Counted from the stretch's first letter, positions 17,459 through 26,813 are shown. The stretch: 64,000 nucleotides of DNA from Metabacillus_B sp050107715 (GCF_050107715.1 NZ_JBNILN010000010.1:1-64000); one strand, 5' to 3'. Program-made: numbers and translations. The notes: a model not told the origin generated them from the sequence alone.

Positions 17459-20188
17459 ATGTCTAGTGTATCACTTTTACGAATAGACGCACAGATTCTT
17501 AATATAAACAAGGTAATTTGCCGTCACATAGACAACCTTGCCACTTCGCCAAGAGGAGTAGTTTCGCAGGACATCCTGTCTCAACTACGTAACTTTGTTG
17601 AGCATATAATGCTAAAGTTCTACGCTAATGGCCAAGACATAGATAACGACTATGATAATATCTGCACAGCAATTGACTTTGTAAGAACACAGGGCAAATT
17701 AAAAGTACTGAGGCGGTTTCATGACTATTTGCAAATCGTAGCATCACACTATACTCTTGACGAGGAAAACTCAGAGCGGTTAATGCTAAAATATTATGAA
17801 TACCTTTTGAAAATCAAAAACCTCATGTATGATAGGTTTTCCTTAGCCGTTCTTGGCAATCTTGACAAGTTTCCGATGAACATTGATTCAAACATGCAGG
17901 AGTACTATGAAAAAATTGCAGCTAAGATAAAACGCTATAATATGCAGAGCGTTGGAAAATCCGATAAATACTATATCCAAAAAGTTAAGCCATTCTTTAT
18001 CGGTCAACGGGTTTACTATGAAGTAACTTTCACACCCGCAAATGATTATGCGAGCAAGTTTAATCGGGTTATAGCCTTTACAAGTATGGAAATAACCGAG
18101 AACTATGCTGTCAAGTTTGCCCTTGCCCACGACAGTATTGAAATCCTAGGCAAGACTATGCCTATCATTGTTATCGTAGGTTGGGAAGTCGCAATTCGAG
18201 ATTGTGAGTTTAAGAATTTCTCAAGTCTCATTAGGGGAACGGCCGTTACGACCCGATATGCTGAACAACAAGGAATCTCACTATTTTTAACATCAACTGG
18301 ATTTAATCTAACGGAACTCGTTGATTTTCCCGATACGGAATTTCAAAAGATAAAGCAACAAGCGACACAACGAACCAAGATGGTTGTGTTCTTCGAAGAT
18401 TTAGAGCGGTGTCGTGCAATAATGAATGAAAATAGGGCGGGTAAAAATCTACTACGTTATTTACTTTACCATATGAATAATAAAATAATTAAGAATCAGC
18501 ATCACAGCCTTGCAAACAATAATTTGTCCGGGCTTTATGTGAAAAACGGTAGTATCCCGTTCGACAGAATGCCCTTTAATTCCTCACCGTTAGGACATAA
18601 CCCTAGACTAGGGGATTTGTTCGCTTGTATTGATCCTGCAGAACGACAACACGAAATACTTGCACGTCTGGTTAGGAACAACACCGAAATTAAAGGACAA
18701 CTTTTTACACCCATAAAGGATATCACTGGGTTCGATGATATAGCAGAACTCGTAAGAATTTATAACTCCACATTATGGCACGGTCATTTTGAAAGCAGCA
18801 AGTTAGTGATTGAAGCTGGTCACATCTTTATAAATGGTTATAAAAACGATACCCGTTTCATTATTAACCAACTTGAGGATCTGGCAAAAAGCGGAGTTCA
18901 GAACTATTCAAACTCGGTAAAGGCGTGGTTGAGCGAACCTAACCACGGTGTTGACTGCGACGAGAAAAAAGAGGCTTTAACCCGAATGTTTGAAAGCTCA
19001 CGGGTGGCTTTAATTTACGGCTCGGCCGGCACGGGGAAGTCTACGCTCATAAACCACTTAGCACATTTCTTTGCCGATAAGAAAAAACTGTTTTTAGCAC
19101 AAACCAATCCTGCTGTCGATAATTTGAAACGACGAGTAACAGCTTCAAATTGCACATTTTCAACGATTACAAAATTCCTAAAAAGGAAGAGCATGATTAC
19201 TGATTATGACGTGCTAATAATAGATGAGTCCAGTACGGTGAACAATCGTGATATGAGAGATATTTTTATCAAAGCTACATACAAGCTTTTGGTTATGGTT
19301 GGTGACTCATATCAAATAGCATCTATCCGATTTGGCAACTGGTTTAACGTTGCTCGTATGTTTGTTCCAGAAACAACAGTATTTGAATTAAAAAAGCCTT
19401 ACAGGAGCAATAACCAAGGATTGCTTTCATTATGGGACAGAGTGCGTAAGATGGATGATACCATTCTTGAACTTATTACACGGCAGGGGTATTCCAACAC
19501 GTTAGACGTTTCAATTTTTGCCCCTGCTGAAGCAAATGAAATAATTCTATGTCTTAATTATGACGGGCTGTACGGAATAAATAACATTAATCGTTTTTTA
19601 CAAGAAAGTAATCCAAACGTTCCGGTGTCTTGGGGAATTCAACAATATAAGGTCAACGATCCAATTTTATTCAATGAATCCGACCGTTTTGCGCCCCTAA
19701 TTTATAACAACATGAAGGGAAGGATAGTAGGGATAGAAATTCTTGATATTGAAAAGCCCACAGAACGCATACAGTTTGATATCGAACTTGAAATGGTTAT
19801 CAACGGTGTAGATGCCTTTGGTCAAGATTTTGAGTTATTGGATAACTTAGAATGCGGTCACTCTGTTATACGATTTTGTGTCAACAAACTTAAAAGTACG
19901 GATGAAGATGATGACGGCTCTTCAAAATCAGTTGTTCCATTCCAAGTTGCATATGCCGTATCCATCCACAAGGCACAAGGCTTGGAGTACAATTCTGTTA
20001 AAATCGTCATAACAGCTGAGATTGATGAACTTATAACACATAATATCTTCTACACAGCTATCACCCGTGCGAGAAATAAGCTCAAAATCTACTGGACACC
20101 GGAGGTTGAGCAAAAGGTTTTGGGTAGCATAAAACTGAAAAACAACAATAAAGACATACAGTTGTTGAAGCGAGGCAACCAATTATGA
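17459..20188 (+). CDS. SF1 (RecD/UvrD-like) helicase with large N-terminal domain
   Basis: A 909-aa protein. The C-terminal half is a superfamily 1 helicase: Walker A GSAGTGKST near 521, Walker B IIDESS near 587, GDSYQI, a PYRS motif, VSIHKAQGLEY near 833, and FYTAITRARNKL near 865. The first 500 or so residues match no family I know and contain many aromatic and basic residues. GGAGGTG precedes ATG 17459. G+C is visibly higher than in the flanking defence genes, so it came from another source. It fills module 2 almost alone, so a stand-alone defence role is plausible but unproven. Confidence 0.8.
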   Translation: MSSVSLLRIDAQILNINKVICRHIDNLATSPRGVVSQDILSQLRNFVEHIMLKFYANGQDIDNDYDNICTAIDFVRTQGKLKVLRRFHDYLQIVASHYTLDEENSERLMLKYYEYLLKIKNLMYDRFSLAVLGNLDKFPMNIDSNMQEYYEKIAAKIKRYNMQSVGKSDKYYIQKVKPFFIGQRVYYEVTFTPANDYASKFNRVIAFTSMEITENYAVKFALAHDSIEILGKTMPIIVIVGWEVAIRDCEFKNFSSLIRGTAVTTRYAEQQGISLFLTSTGFNLTELVDFPDTEFQKIKQQATQRTKMVVFFEDLERCRAIMNENRAGKNLLRYLLYHMNNKIIKNQHHSLANNNLSGLYVKNGSIPFDRMPFNSSPLGHNPRLGDLFACIDPAERQHEILARLVRNNTEIKGQLFTPIKDITGFDDIAELVRIYNSTLWHGHFESSKLVIEAGHIFINGYKNDTRFIINQLEDLAKSGVQNYSNSVKAWLSEPNHGVDCDEKKEALTRMFESSRVALIYGSAGTGKSTLINHLAHFFADKKKLFLAQTNPAVDNLKRRVTASNCTFSTITKFLKRKSMITDYDVLIIDESSTVNNRDMRDIFIKATYKLLVMVGDSYQIASIRFGNWFNVARMFVPETTVFELKKPYRSNNQGLLSLWDRVRKMDDTILELITRQGYSNTLDVSIFAPAEANEIILCLNYDGLYGINNINRFLQESNPNVPVSWGIQQYKVNDPILFNESDRFAPLIYNNMKGRIVGIEILDIEKPTERIQFDIELEMVINGVDAFGQDFELLDNLECGHSVIRFCVNKLKSTDEDDDGSSKSVVPFQVAYAVSIHKAQGLEYNSVKIVITAEIDELITHNIFYTAITRARNKLKIYWTPEVEQKVLGSIKLKNNNKDIQLLKRGNQL

Positions 20189-20311
20189 CTCTGTAGAACT
20201 AATTGTTCCTGTTTTAACTGCTAAAGGTGTTATAGTAGTTACCAAAAACGTATGACATCTCTGAACTTCTTGAATTAAATCACGCGGTTAATTGCTGGAG
20301 GGAATTTGAAC

Positions 20312-20659
20312 ATGAATCTAGGTTCTTTAGAAGAACGTCAAAAAAGAAATAATGAGATCAAACTTGTGACTGCCGCATTAAATGAAACTAAGGTCAAGGA
20401 AGATGAAATTTTGCGCATTTTGATGAAGGTATGTGATATTGGCCGAAAAGAAGCAATGAATGCCCTCCAAAATGAGAAATTTATGCTGTCTCCTTGTCGA
20501 GAATTGTATCATTACTTAATTATGGAAAAGGGATTTGATGCTTATGATGCGGATGTATTTGTTCACAAATACGCGAGGACTGCACTAGCGGGTAATTCAG
20601 AATTAAGTAAATTAACCTCAGCTAAATTGTTTGAAGCTATTAGAAAGACTAATTACTAG
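20312..20659 (+). CDS. Small protein of unknown function
   Basis: A 115-aa charged helical protein starting at ATG 20312 with GGAGGG at 20297-20302. It contains a segment reading DEILRILMKVCDIGRKEAM that could be a helix-turn-helix. It lies 123 bp downstream of the helicase on the same strand. No family recognised; a partner or regulator of the helicase is possible. Confidence 0.55.
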   Translation: MNLGSLEERQKRNNEIKLVTAALNETKVKEDEILRILMKVCDIGRKEAMNALQNEKFMLSPCRELYHYLIMEKGFDAYDADVFVHKYARTALAGNSELSKLTSAKLFEAIRKTNY

Positions 20660-20904
20660 TTGAGGATTACTAATGGAAAAAAATAGAGCGATATGATATA
20701 GTGGTTAGCCTTACAAACATTTGCAGCACTCGTAAGAAAAACAAGTGTGAGGTATAGTCAATAATTAAAGAGGGTACTTTTAGTAAATCTTTAGAGAATG
20801 AATTAAAAAGCTTTTGAGAGTAAACCTACTAGCACTCATGTATTGCCTTCATACACTATATAAATGTGTGTTGTGTAAACCGAGGTAATAGGTAATGTAC
20901 TTAA

Positions 20905-21045
20905 AAATGCTAACATTATGCTAACGCAATCCTATAAAAAACGGTAAATCTCCATTAAAAGATGTTACAGCCAAGAACACCCAAAACGTTGATTTACCGC
21001 ACCTTCTGCACTCTATGTTTACAATATTACACTCTAGCAACCTAC
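20905..21045 (+). repeat. Module right-end repeat, copy 1
   Basis: From ATGCTAACATTATGCTAAC to CACTCTAGCAACCTAC this stretch matches 28386-28534 closely. It contains a long-loop inverted repeat CGGTAAATC (20942-20950) / GATTTACCG (20991-20999), conserved in both copies. It is the right end of module 2 and ends at a core. The remainder of 20660-20904 holds no recognisable gene. Confidence 0.75.
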
Positions 21046-21062
21046 CGGCGGCAGGTTGTGAT
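21046..21062 (+). other. Decayed internal attachment core, module 2/3 junction
   Basis: CGGCGGCAGGTTGTGAT aligns with GGGCGGCATGATGTAAT. The right-end repeat lies directly upstream; CCTTGATATATAAG (21073) and ATGCTAACAT (21110) lie downstream. Confidence 0.65.
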
Positions 21063-21134
21063 AGCTGCTCCCCCTTGATATATAAGCTTTTCTAGTAATT
21101 ACTAACAAAATGCTAACATAATGTAATATTAAAA

Positions 21135-21179
21135 GAGGCTTCTCGTAAGTTTATTAAACTTACGAGAAGCTTATTTTTT
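21135..21179 (+). terminator. Perfect hairpin retained beside the dead integrase
   Basis: AAACTTACGAGAAGCTT (21156-21172) pairs with the preceding AGGCTTCTCGTAAGTTT (21136-21152), followed by ATTTTTT. It is the counterpart of the hairpin at 10082-10126 but longer and better paired, although the integrase codons around it have decayed. Confidence 0.8.
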
Positions 21180-21400
21180 ATGTTTTCAGTGATATGAAGA
21201 TAGAATATTTTGTGATTTGGTCGTCATTATGACAGAGTCTGTTCATCATTTATTTGAGTGATACCCCGGCATCGGCAAGAAGCACGTATACATATTTCCT
21301 AAACTATGCTGCTGAGTCAAATTTTTATTTACCTGCTATTCTAGGCCTTCATATGATCTCGAACATTATATTACCACAATGGGATAACAGGAGTAGCGTT
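21180..21400 (-). pseudogene. Tyrosine integrase 3' remnant (module 3)
   Basis: The stretch follows the integrase at 10127-10340 piece by piece: GTGATTTGGTCGTC, TTTGAGTGATACC, GGCATCGGCAAGAAGC, CCTAAACTATG and ATATGATCTCGAAC. It is full of indels and stops. It represents the C-terminal 80-90 codons of a second integrase. No other gene is seen from 20660 to 21540. Confidence 0.7.
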
Positions 21401-21540
21401 CCATTTTTGCAGTCTTCCTTAATATGATGAACTATCAAATTGTTGGTAAAATCCTCCTATTTTCTATGTTAAAATTAAATAGAAAACTAAAAAATTTCTA
21501 TTAACTGAAGTATTTTCTTCTAGTAAAGGGGGAGTAAACT

Positions 21541-22461
21541 TTGCCAAGTTTCTTAATAGGTTATAAGGATGCTGATAAAAATAGTGGTCATGAAGATCCA
21601 ATGTTACATGAGTTTACATATGGTGATTTAAAAGTAAATGGGGAAAAGCTTTTAAGTCTAAAAAAGGGAAATTTTTTATTTTTTCATAAGAGTATATATG
21701 ATAAGAGGTATATAACTGCTTATTACTTAGTGGAAGAAGTTCATTTAGTAAGAAAGGCAATTAAAGACCCTCTAATCATGGGAAAATATAATAACCACCA
21801 TTTACAAAAGAGTTCAGACCAATTAGGTATTAACGAAACAGTTGTTTTTGGAAATCCATTACGATCAAAAGTATTAGACGTTCCACTTGAAATAACAAAG
21901 GGCTTATTAAGTCAGTTATCGAGAAAGGCAAATTTAAATCCAGACCAAACACAATTAGCCGCTATATCATCAGCACTACGTACATGGAAAGAATTAAATC
22001 AACAAGATGTAAATCTATTAATTAGTTTAATTCATGAAAATGAAAAAGCTGGTAGATTAACAAATACAACATTATCTACAGAAGAAGTATATCAGGTTCT
22101 TGAGAGAGATATTGAAAAGTTTATTGCTAATAATCCTGAGATTCTCGGAGGTAAGAATATAACAATTGAAAAACAACAGTATATTTTTTCTGATGAATCA
22201 AGGTTAGACCTACTTTTACATGATACCTCCACTAATTGTAGCATTGTGGTTGAAATAAAAAAAGGAAAGATTGGCAGGGAAGCAAAAGAACAAATCAAAC
22301 ATTATATGAGGTTATGTAAAGAAGAATTAGGATATTCGGATGTGAAAGGGATTATTATTTGTGATGGGATTTTACCATACTTTGAAAATGAATTATTAGA
22401 TGCAAAAAAAGAAAACATTTCTGTACAAACATATGGCTGGAGGCTTCACATAAATGACTAG
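21541..22461 (+). CDS. NucS-like PD-(D/E)XK nuclease with N-terminal sensor-like domain
   Basis: The C-terminal part of this 306-aa protein reads LERDIEKFIANNPEIL, SRLDLLLHD and IVVEIKKGKIGREAKEQIKHYM. That is the D ... ExK active site and helix of NucS/DUF91-type endonucleases. The N-terminal 100 residues (YGDLKV, LKKGNFLFFHKS, YITAYYLVEEVHLVRKA) resemble small beta-barrel domains that read modified bases (Nmad or EVE-like), so cleavage of modified DNA is a possible role. Start TTG 21541 follows AAAGGGGGAG. It is the first gene of module 3. The nuclease call is good; the sensor call is tentative. Confidence 0.7.
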   Translation: MPSFLIGYKDADKNSGHEDPMLHEFTYGDLKVNGEKLLSLKKGNFLFFHKSIYDKRYITAYYLVEEVHLVRKAIKDPLIMGKYNNHHLQKSSDQLGINETVVFGNPLRSKVLDVPLEITKGLLSQLSRKANLNPDQTQLAAISSALRTWKELNQQDVNLLISLIHENEKAGRLTNTTLSTEEVYQVLERDIEKFIANNPEILGGKNITIEKQQYIFSDESRLDLLLHDTSTNCSIVVEIKKGKIGREAKEQIKHYMRLCKEELGYSDVKGIIICDGILPYFENELLDAKKENISVQTYGWRLHIND

Positions 22462-22520
22462 TTTAAAGAATTATAAGTCCGAGTTTATTAACTTTTTATT
22501 GTGATTAAGGAGTAAACATT

Positions 22521-23354
22521 ATGGCTATTTTTATAGATAGATTCCATGAAGGTGTGAAAAGAAAAGAATATATTTTTGGAAGAGGGCCTGAAACACTATA
22601 CTATATCCTTACTTTTAAAATTAGCATAAGCAACTACAAAGTTATTATTCTTCAAAATCATAGTCTTATTGTTGAGGAATATGAAGAGGGATTAACTGCA
22701 GCGAAACATTCTGCTTTTGAAGCACTCTTGAAGTTAGACCCTGATGCTTTTAATAGAAAAGAAGTTACTATGGTACATTATAAACATGATAGACCTAATG
22801 GGAAACCTTGGGTAAAAGATACTGAAAATGAATTGAATAAGAACCTAAACAAATTCCTTTTAGGTGTCACTAATAAAGATGATGATTCAAAGTTAAATAC
22901 TGCTAACAAATATATACAACAATTTAAACAAGAGGAAAGTAAAGATGTAGAAAATATCCAATTAAATCAGACAGAAAGAGATCAGTTAATAAAAGCTAGG
23001 ATTGGACAAACATCGTTTAAAACGGCTCTAGTGGTAATGCAAAAGAAATGTAGTTTATGTGGTGTATCTGATATTAGATTTTTAATAGCAAGCCATATAA
23101 AACCTTGGAGCAAATCAACAGATGCTGAAAGAATGGATATAAATAATGGGCTATTGCTATGTCCAAACCATGATTTTCTATTTGATAAGGGGTATATTAC
23201 GTTTTCTGAAGGAGGCTTTATTATTTTATCATCTGAATTATCCGAAGAAACAAAACTATTTTTTAATGTAAATAAAGATATAGGCCTTTCCTTAAATACT
23301 GATCAAAAAGAATATATGAAGTGGCATAAAGAAAATGTATTTATAAATTCTTGA
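22521..23354 (+). CDS. HNH endonuclease (restriction-type)
   Basis: The 277-aa protein has a C-terminal HNH domain: CSLCGVSDIRFLIASHIKPWSKS, then ERMDINNGLLLCPNHDFLFDKGYITF. The ASHI(K)PW ... NGLLL ... H/D ... LFD pattern is that of HNH proteins found with restriction systems. The N-terminal 150 residues are not recognised and may bind the target. TAAGGAG precedes ATG 22521. It lies 59 bp after the NucS-like gene on the same strand. Confidence 0.85.
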   Translation: MAIFIDRFHEGVKRKEYIFGRGPETLYYILTFKISISNYKVIILQNHSLIVEEYEEGLTAAKHSAFEALLKLDPDAFNRKEVTMVHYKHDRPNGKPWVKDTENELNKNLNKFLLGVTNKDDDSKLNTANKYIQQFKQEESKDVENIQLNQTERDQLIKARIGQTSFKTALVVMQKKCSLCGVSDIRFLIASHIKPWSKSTDAERMDINNGLLLCPNHDFLFDKGYITFSEGGFIILSSELSEETKLFFNVNKDIGLSLNTDQKEYMKWHKENVFINS

Positions 23355-23487
23355 GGTATAAAACTTACCATAAAGGCCTCTCAATAAAACTAGCATAGGT
23401 TTTGCGATTATTTTATATTCTCTATGTGATGAAGGGATGTAATTATGATACATAAGGAGCTTTTTATGGGTATTGAGGTGTTTGAAT

Positions 23488-24297
23488 TTGAGAACAGTTA
23501 AACATGAGCCTTTTTCCTATAACGACGCAATCTCTCTTGCAAATTTAGTCATTCAATGTTTTTACGATGGTAATGATGAATTTGATATGTTTTGGGATGA
23601 TTCAATAGATGAAATAGCTAAAAAACTGACCAAACCAGAAAAAGAATCTCTCTTGCACATATACATAGATTGGATTAGAAGTATGTTAGAGGATGAGATT
23701 GATAATATTCTCAATAATGTAGATCCAATTGATTTTCAAAGTATATTTGATGTTATGGAATCAACAATAAATCAACTTGGGTGTAAGTCATATAAAAAAG
23801 ATTACCCTAACTATGCTGAAATTGAAAAATGCGGTCATTGTGGAAATTGTAGAAGTTGTCTGAAATTTCAGAGGTATATTGTGTGGCTTAAAACTAAATC
23901 TGATGAATATTCACAACAAAGGATTCATGCAGCTTTTCATGTATTAATGTTAAATAAAGCATTCTTGAAAGATTTTCATGAAGTTATTGCAAAAGCCATA
24001 CAGTCAGATAAAGTAAAACTAAACTCACTATACCCGAATGAAATCAACTCACATGGCATTATTAAACGTTCGCATTGGCCGGTATGGTTAAAAAAAGGGA
24101 TATTTTTCAGAGATAGGGGTGTATGTACTTTGTGTCGTAATCCTTTATCTGGGGATTTGTTCTTAGGAATTGATCCAGATATGGATCATATTGTTCCTTT
24201 AGCTTTACACGGAAGTAATGATTCGTCTAATTTACAAATTCTCTGTAATAAATGTAATAATAAAAAAGACACTATAGTAGTGCAACAAGTTCCATAG
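23488..24297 (+). CDS. HNH endonuclease with zinc knuckles
   Basis: A 269-aa protein whose C terminus is a classic HNH domain: CTLCRNPL, then DMDHIVPLALHGSNDSSNLQILCNKCNNKK, with two CxxC zinc pairs. A second Cys cluster, CGHCGNCRSC, lies near residue 117. TTG 23488 is chosen because GAGGTG at 23475-23480 gives a 7-bp spacing; TTG 23473 or 23482 are possible. Just upstream an AAGGAG site serves an 11-codon ORF at 23466-23501 that overlaps this start, perhaps a leader. The substrate is unknown. Confidence 0.8.
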   Translation: MRTVKHEPFSYNDAISLANLVIQCFYDGNDEFDMFWDDSIDEIAKKLTKPEKESLLHIYIDWIRSMLEDEIDNILNNVDPIDFQSIFDVMESTINQLGCKSYKKDYPNYAEIEKCGHCGNCRSCLKFQRYIVWLKTKSDEYSQQRIHAAFHVLMLNKAFLKDFHEVIAKAIQSDKVKLNSLYPNEINSHGIIKRSHWPVWLKKGIFFRDRGVCTLCRNPLSGDLFLGIDPDMDHIVPLALHGSNDSSNLQILCNKCNNKKDTIVVQQVP

Positions 24298-24350
24298 ATA
24301 TACCATTATGGAATATATGAGTTTAAGTCTCTTTTAGGAAGGTGTCTCAT

Positions 24351-25355
24351 TTGGGTGTTGATTTAGACTTAAATATTAATAAACACATAGAAAAACACGA
24401 TATAGAGGAAATAATCCTAAGCCTTGGTTATAAGAAAACAGAGTTTGATAATACATATTTTTGGTTCGATTACGATTATAGATCAACTAGAGGCTGTTGG
24501 TTTTCTTTTGGCTATAATAGAGAATATTTTATAGAGGGGCAAGATAGACAGGTTAAAACTAGTATGGAAACATCTACTAAGGCAGGTCGAAGTTATTATG
24601 ATCTTCAAATGCAAATAGACACAATAAAATTATTAGAAGAAAGATTCGGTGGTACTGTATATGGAGATGGAGAAGAAGGCTATTTCGAAAATGATTTACC
24701 TAAACTCTCTAGAACTGATATAGCTTGCGGATTTGCATATATAAACTTTAAAAGAAACCTAGCTATGGTAGAAGGACTAATTGAAGATGTTGACTTAGAA
24801 AGGATAAAAAATTATGAAGAAAACGGCCTCCCTCTTATTTTTGAAAAGAACTATTTGAGAAATAACACATTACTCCCGTTCTTTGTGTCTGTTATGGAGA
24901 ATTTTCTTAAAACATTTACTTATAGATATATTGAAACTAATGAAGAAGCTCAAAACATTATATATAAAAAGAAAGATAGACAGTTACCATATAATGTTGT
25001 GAAAAAACTTATCAATGGTGAAAAAAATATAATTGATATAGAAATAGAGGAATATTCTTTTCAAAATTTCAAATCAGCAAATAGAGCTTTTATTAAGTAT
25101 ATTGGAATTGATTTGTTTAAAGATATCTTATCACATAAAATCCCAGTTGAAGGGCAAGAGAAAACATTGGTGACAGTTCTGACAGAAATGATTGATTATC
25201 GCCATAAATTAATACACGAGGCCCTACTAAACAATACTTTAGGTAAAAATAAAATGAAGTGTTATCACTCGAGTTTGGAATTACTTGGTAATGTTTTAGT
25301 CAGTTACCTTTTAGAAAAAAGAGATATAAGGATTGATTTAGAAGAAGAGCTATAA
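24351..25355 (+). CDS. Putative HEPN-type abortive-infection protein
   Basis: A 334-aa protein without close recognised relatives. Its last 80 residues form an all-helical region with EMIDYRHKLIHEA, matching the Rx4H motif of HEPN ribonucleases. The N-terminal half has many aromatic residues (YFWFDYDYRSTRGCWFSFGYN) and could be a sensor domain. AGGAAGG at 24336-24342 favours TTG 24351 over GTG 24342. It is first of three consecutive genes with HEPN-like motifs. An RNase role is inferred from one motif and context. Confidence 0.55.
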   Translation: MGVDLDLNINKHIEKHDIEEIILSLGYKKTEFDNTYFWFDYDYRSTRGCWFSFGYNREYFIEGQDRQVKTSMETSTKAGRSYYDLQMQIDTIKLLEERFGGTVYGDGEEGYFENDLPKLSRTDIACGFAYINFKRNLAMVEGLIEDVDLERIKNYEENGLPLIFEKNYLRNNTLLPFFVSVMENFLKTFTYRYIETNEEAQNIIYKKKDRQLPYNVVKKLINGEKNIIDIEIEEYSFQNFKSANRAFIKYIGIDLFKDILSHKIPVEGQEKTLVTVLTEMIDYRHKLIHEALLNNTLGKNKMKCYHSSLELLGNVLVSYLLEKRDIRIDLEEEL

Positions 25356-25391
25356 GAAAGATTCACAAGTCTAGTTAGTGGTAGCTGATAG

Positions 25392-26813
25392 ATGAAAGTG
25401 GTGTATAAAATGGATAGAAAACAAGAAAGAGTCATCTTTTACAAAGATGTTTATGAGATTCCAAGTATTGATGATTTTATTGTTGAGTTTAAATTTAATA
25501 ATACAACTGTTTATACGAAAGACAAACAACTAATTATTGAATGTATTAAAACAATTGACGGTATTGATAGTCCACAAGAAATAAGACGTTATACTAGACC
25601 AGATCTGCTAGTTGTTCAAGGTATCTTATGTTACTTTACGGGACATCTATTTACAATATATGAGTTCAAGAAGGGTGAGACTCATATAGAAGAAAGTGGA
25701 ATTAATCCTTCTAAACATATAGAGTGTAACCTTCTTTCATTAGAAGGCTTGGATCAGTCCAACGATTTAAATTCACTACTTGAGAAGTTGAAAGATAAAC
25801 GTTTTAAAACGTTAGTCATTACATTATTAGATAGATGGAGAAAAGCACTTTTTATGGTTGATGAAAGTGAAGTAGATACTTACCATGACGAAGCAATTCT
25901 AACGCATTTTCATATTCTTGAATTACTCGTAAGCTACTACTACAATGATTTCAAGGAAGAAGCTAATGAAGAAATCAAGCGTTTTTTGACATTATTCTCT
26001 TCAGAGCTACTTAATCAAAGTGGAAAAGCCAGAGAAAATACTATTAATTCTAAATTAAGAATTTTGCAGGAAGTACTAATTAGCGATGAGGCCTCAATCG
26101 CTACAAAGATTAATTACTTTTTAAAAACGCATCATATGTTAGATGAACATACATATTCCTTGGTTAATAAAATTGTTAAAATACGAAATTCTATAGCACA
26201 CGGTCGAATGTCATATAAAGAAAAGTTAATCTGGTCACTTCCGCCTTTCTTCAACATTTCAGGTATTGATACTAAATTGATCATTTCTCAAGTCCAAATT
26301 TTGACCGCAAGAGCTATTGCTGTGCATTTAGGTTTAGATGCTTGGAAAGACGCTTGGGGGTTCATCCATGATTCTCTACCACCATCAGATGAGACACTTA
26401 TGCAATTTTTAAAAAATCCTGATGAGCATAAACAATTAACTGGTTACGATCTTATAGAGGGGAATTATAAAAATATTACTGTAGAATCATTAGTAGATTA
26501 CTATATTAATAATAGTAGTAAATGTAGCTTAACTGAATTAGAACAAGTGATATCTAAGACATTGATTGAAGTACAAATAAATGAGGAAAATTGTGTTGTA
26601 TTATTTTTAGCATCAGTATTATTAAGTGATTCGAATAATGAAGAATTATCTAGTATATCAAAAAGTAATATAGAACTTGTTCATAAACATGACTGGTATG
26701 GATATTCCAACATAAAAGACATTGTACAGTATTTCGATTATTATGATATAGAGGTTAAATGGTTATATTCATGGATTAATGAAGGAGGTCATATAGGTGA
26801 AAGAAAGAGCTAA
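25392..26813 (+). CDS. ApeA-like HEPN protein
   Basis: A 473-aa protein. The HEPN motif is clear near residue 270: KIVKIRNSIAHGRMSY (R-N-x3-H), in a helical domain. The N-terminal 200 residues resemble the sensor part of ApeA-type single-gene abortive-infection proteins only in layout. ATG 25392 or ATG 25410 could be the start; neither has a strong site. It follows the previous HEPN gene after 36 bp, suggesting an operon. Predicted role: RNA cleavage on phage infection. Confidence 0.65.
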   Translation: MKVVYKMDRKQERVIFYKDVYEIPSIDDFIVEFKFNNTTVYTKDKQLIIECIKTIDGIDSPQEIRRYTRPDLLVVQGILCYFTGHLFTIYEFKKGETHIEESGINPSKHIECNLLSLEGLDQSNDLNSLLEKLKDKRFKTLVITLLDRWRKALFMVDESEVDTYHDEAILTHFHILELLVSYYYNDFKEEANEEIKRFLTLFSSELLNQSGKARENTINSKLRILQEVLISDEASIATKINYFLKTHHMLDEHTYSLVNKIVKIRNSIAHGRMSYKEKLIWSLPPFFNISGIDTKLIISQVQILTARAIAVHLGLDAWKDAWGFIHDSLPPSDETLMQFLKNPDEHKQLTGYDLIEGNYKNITVESLVDYYINNSSKCSLTELEQVISKTLIEVQINEENCVVLFLASVLLSDSNNEELSSISKSNIELVHKHDWYGYSNIKDIVQYFDYYDIEVKWLYSWINEGGHIGERKS

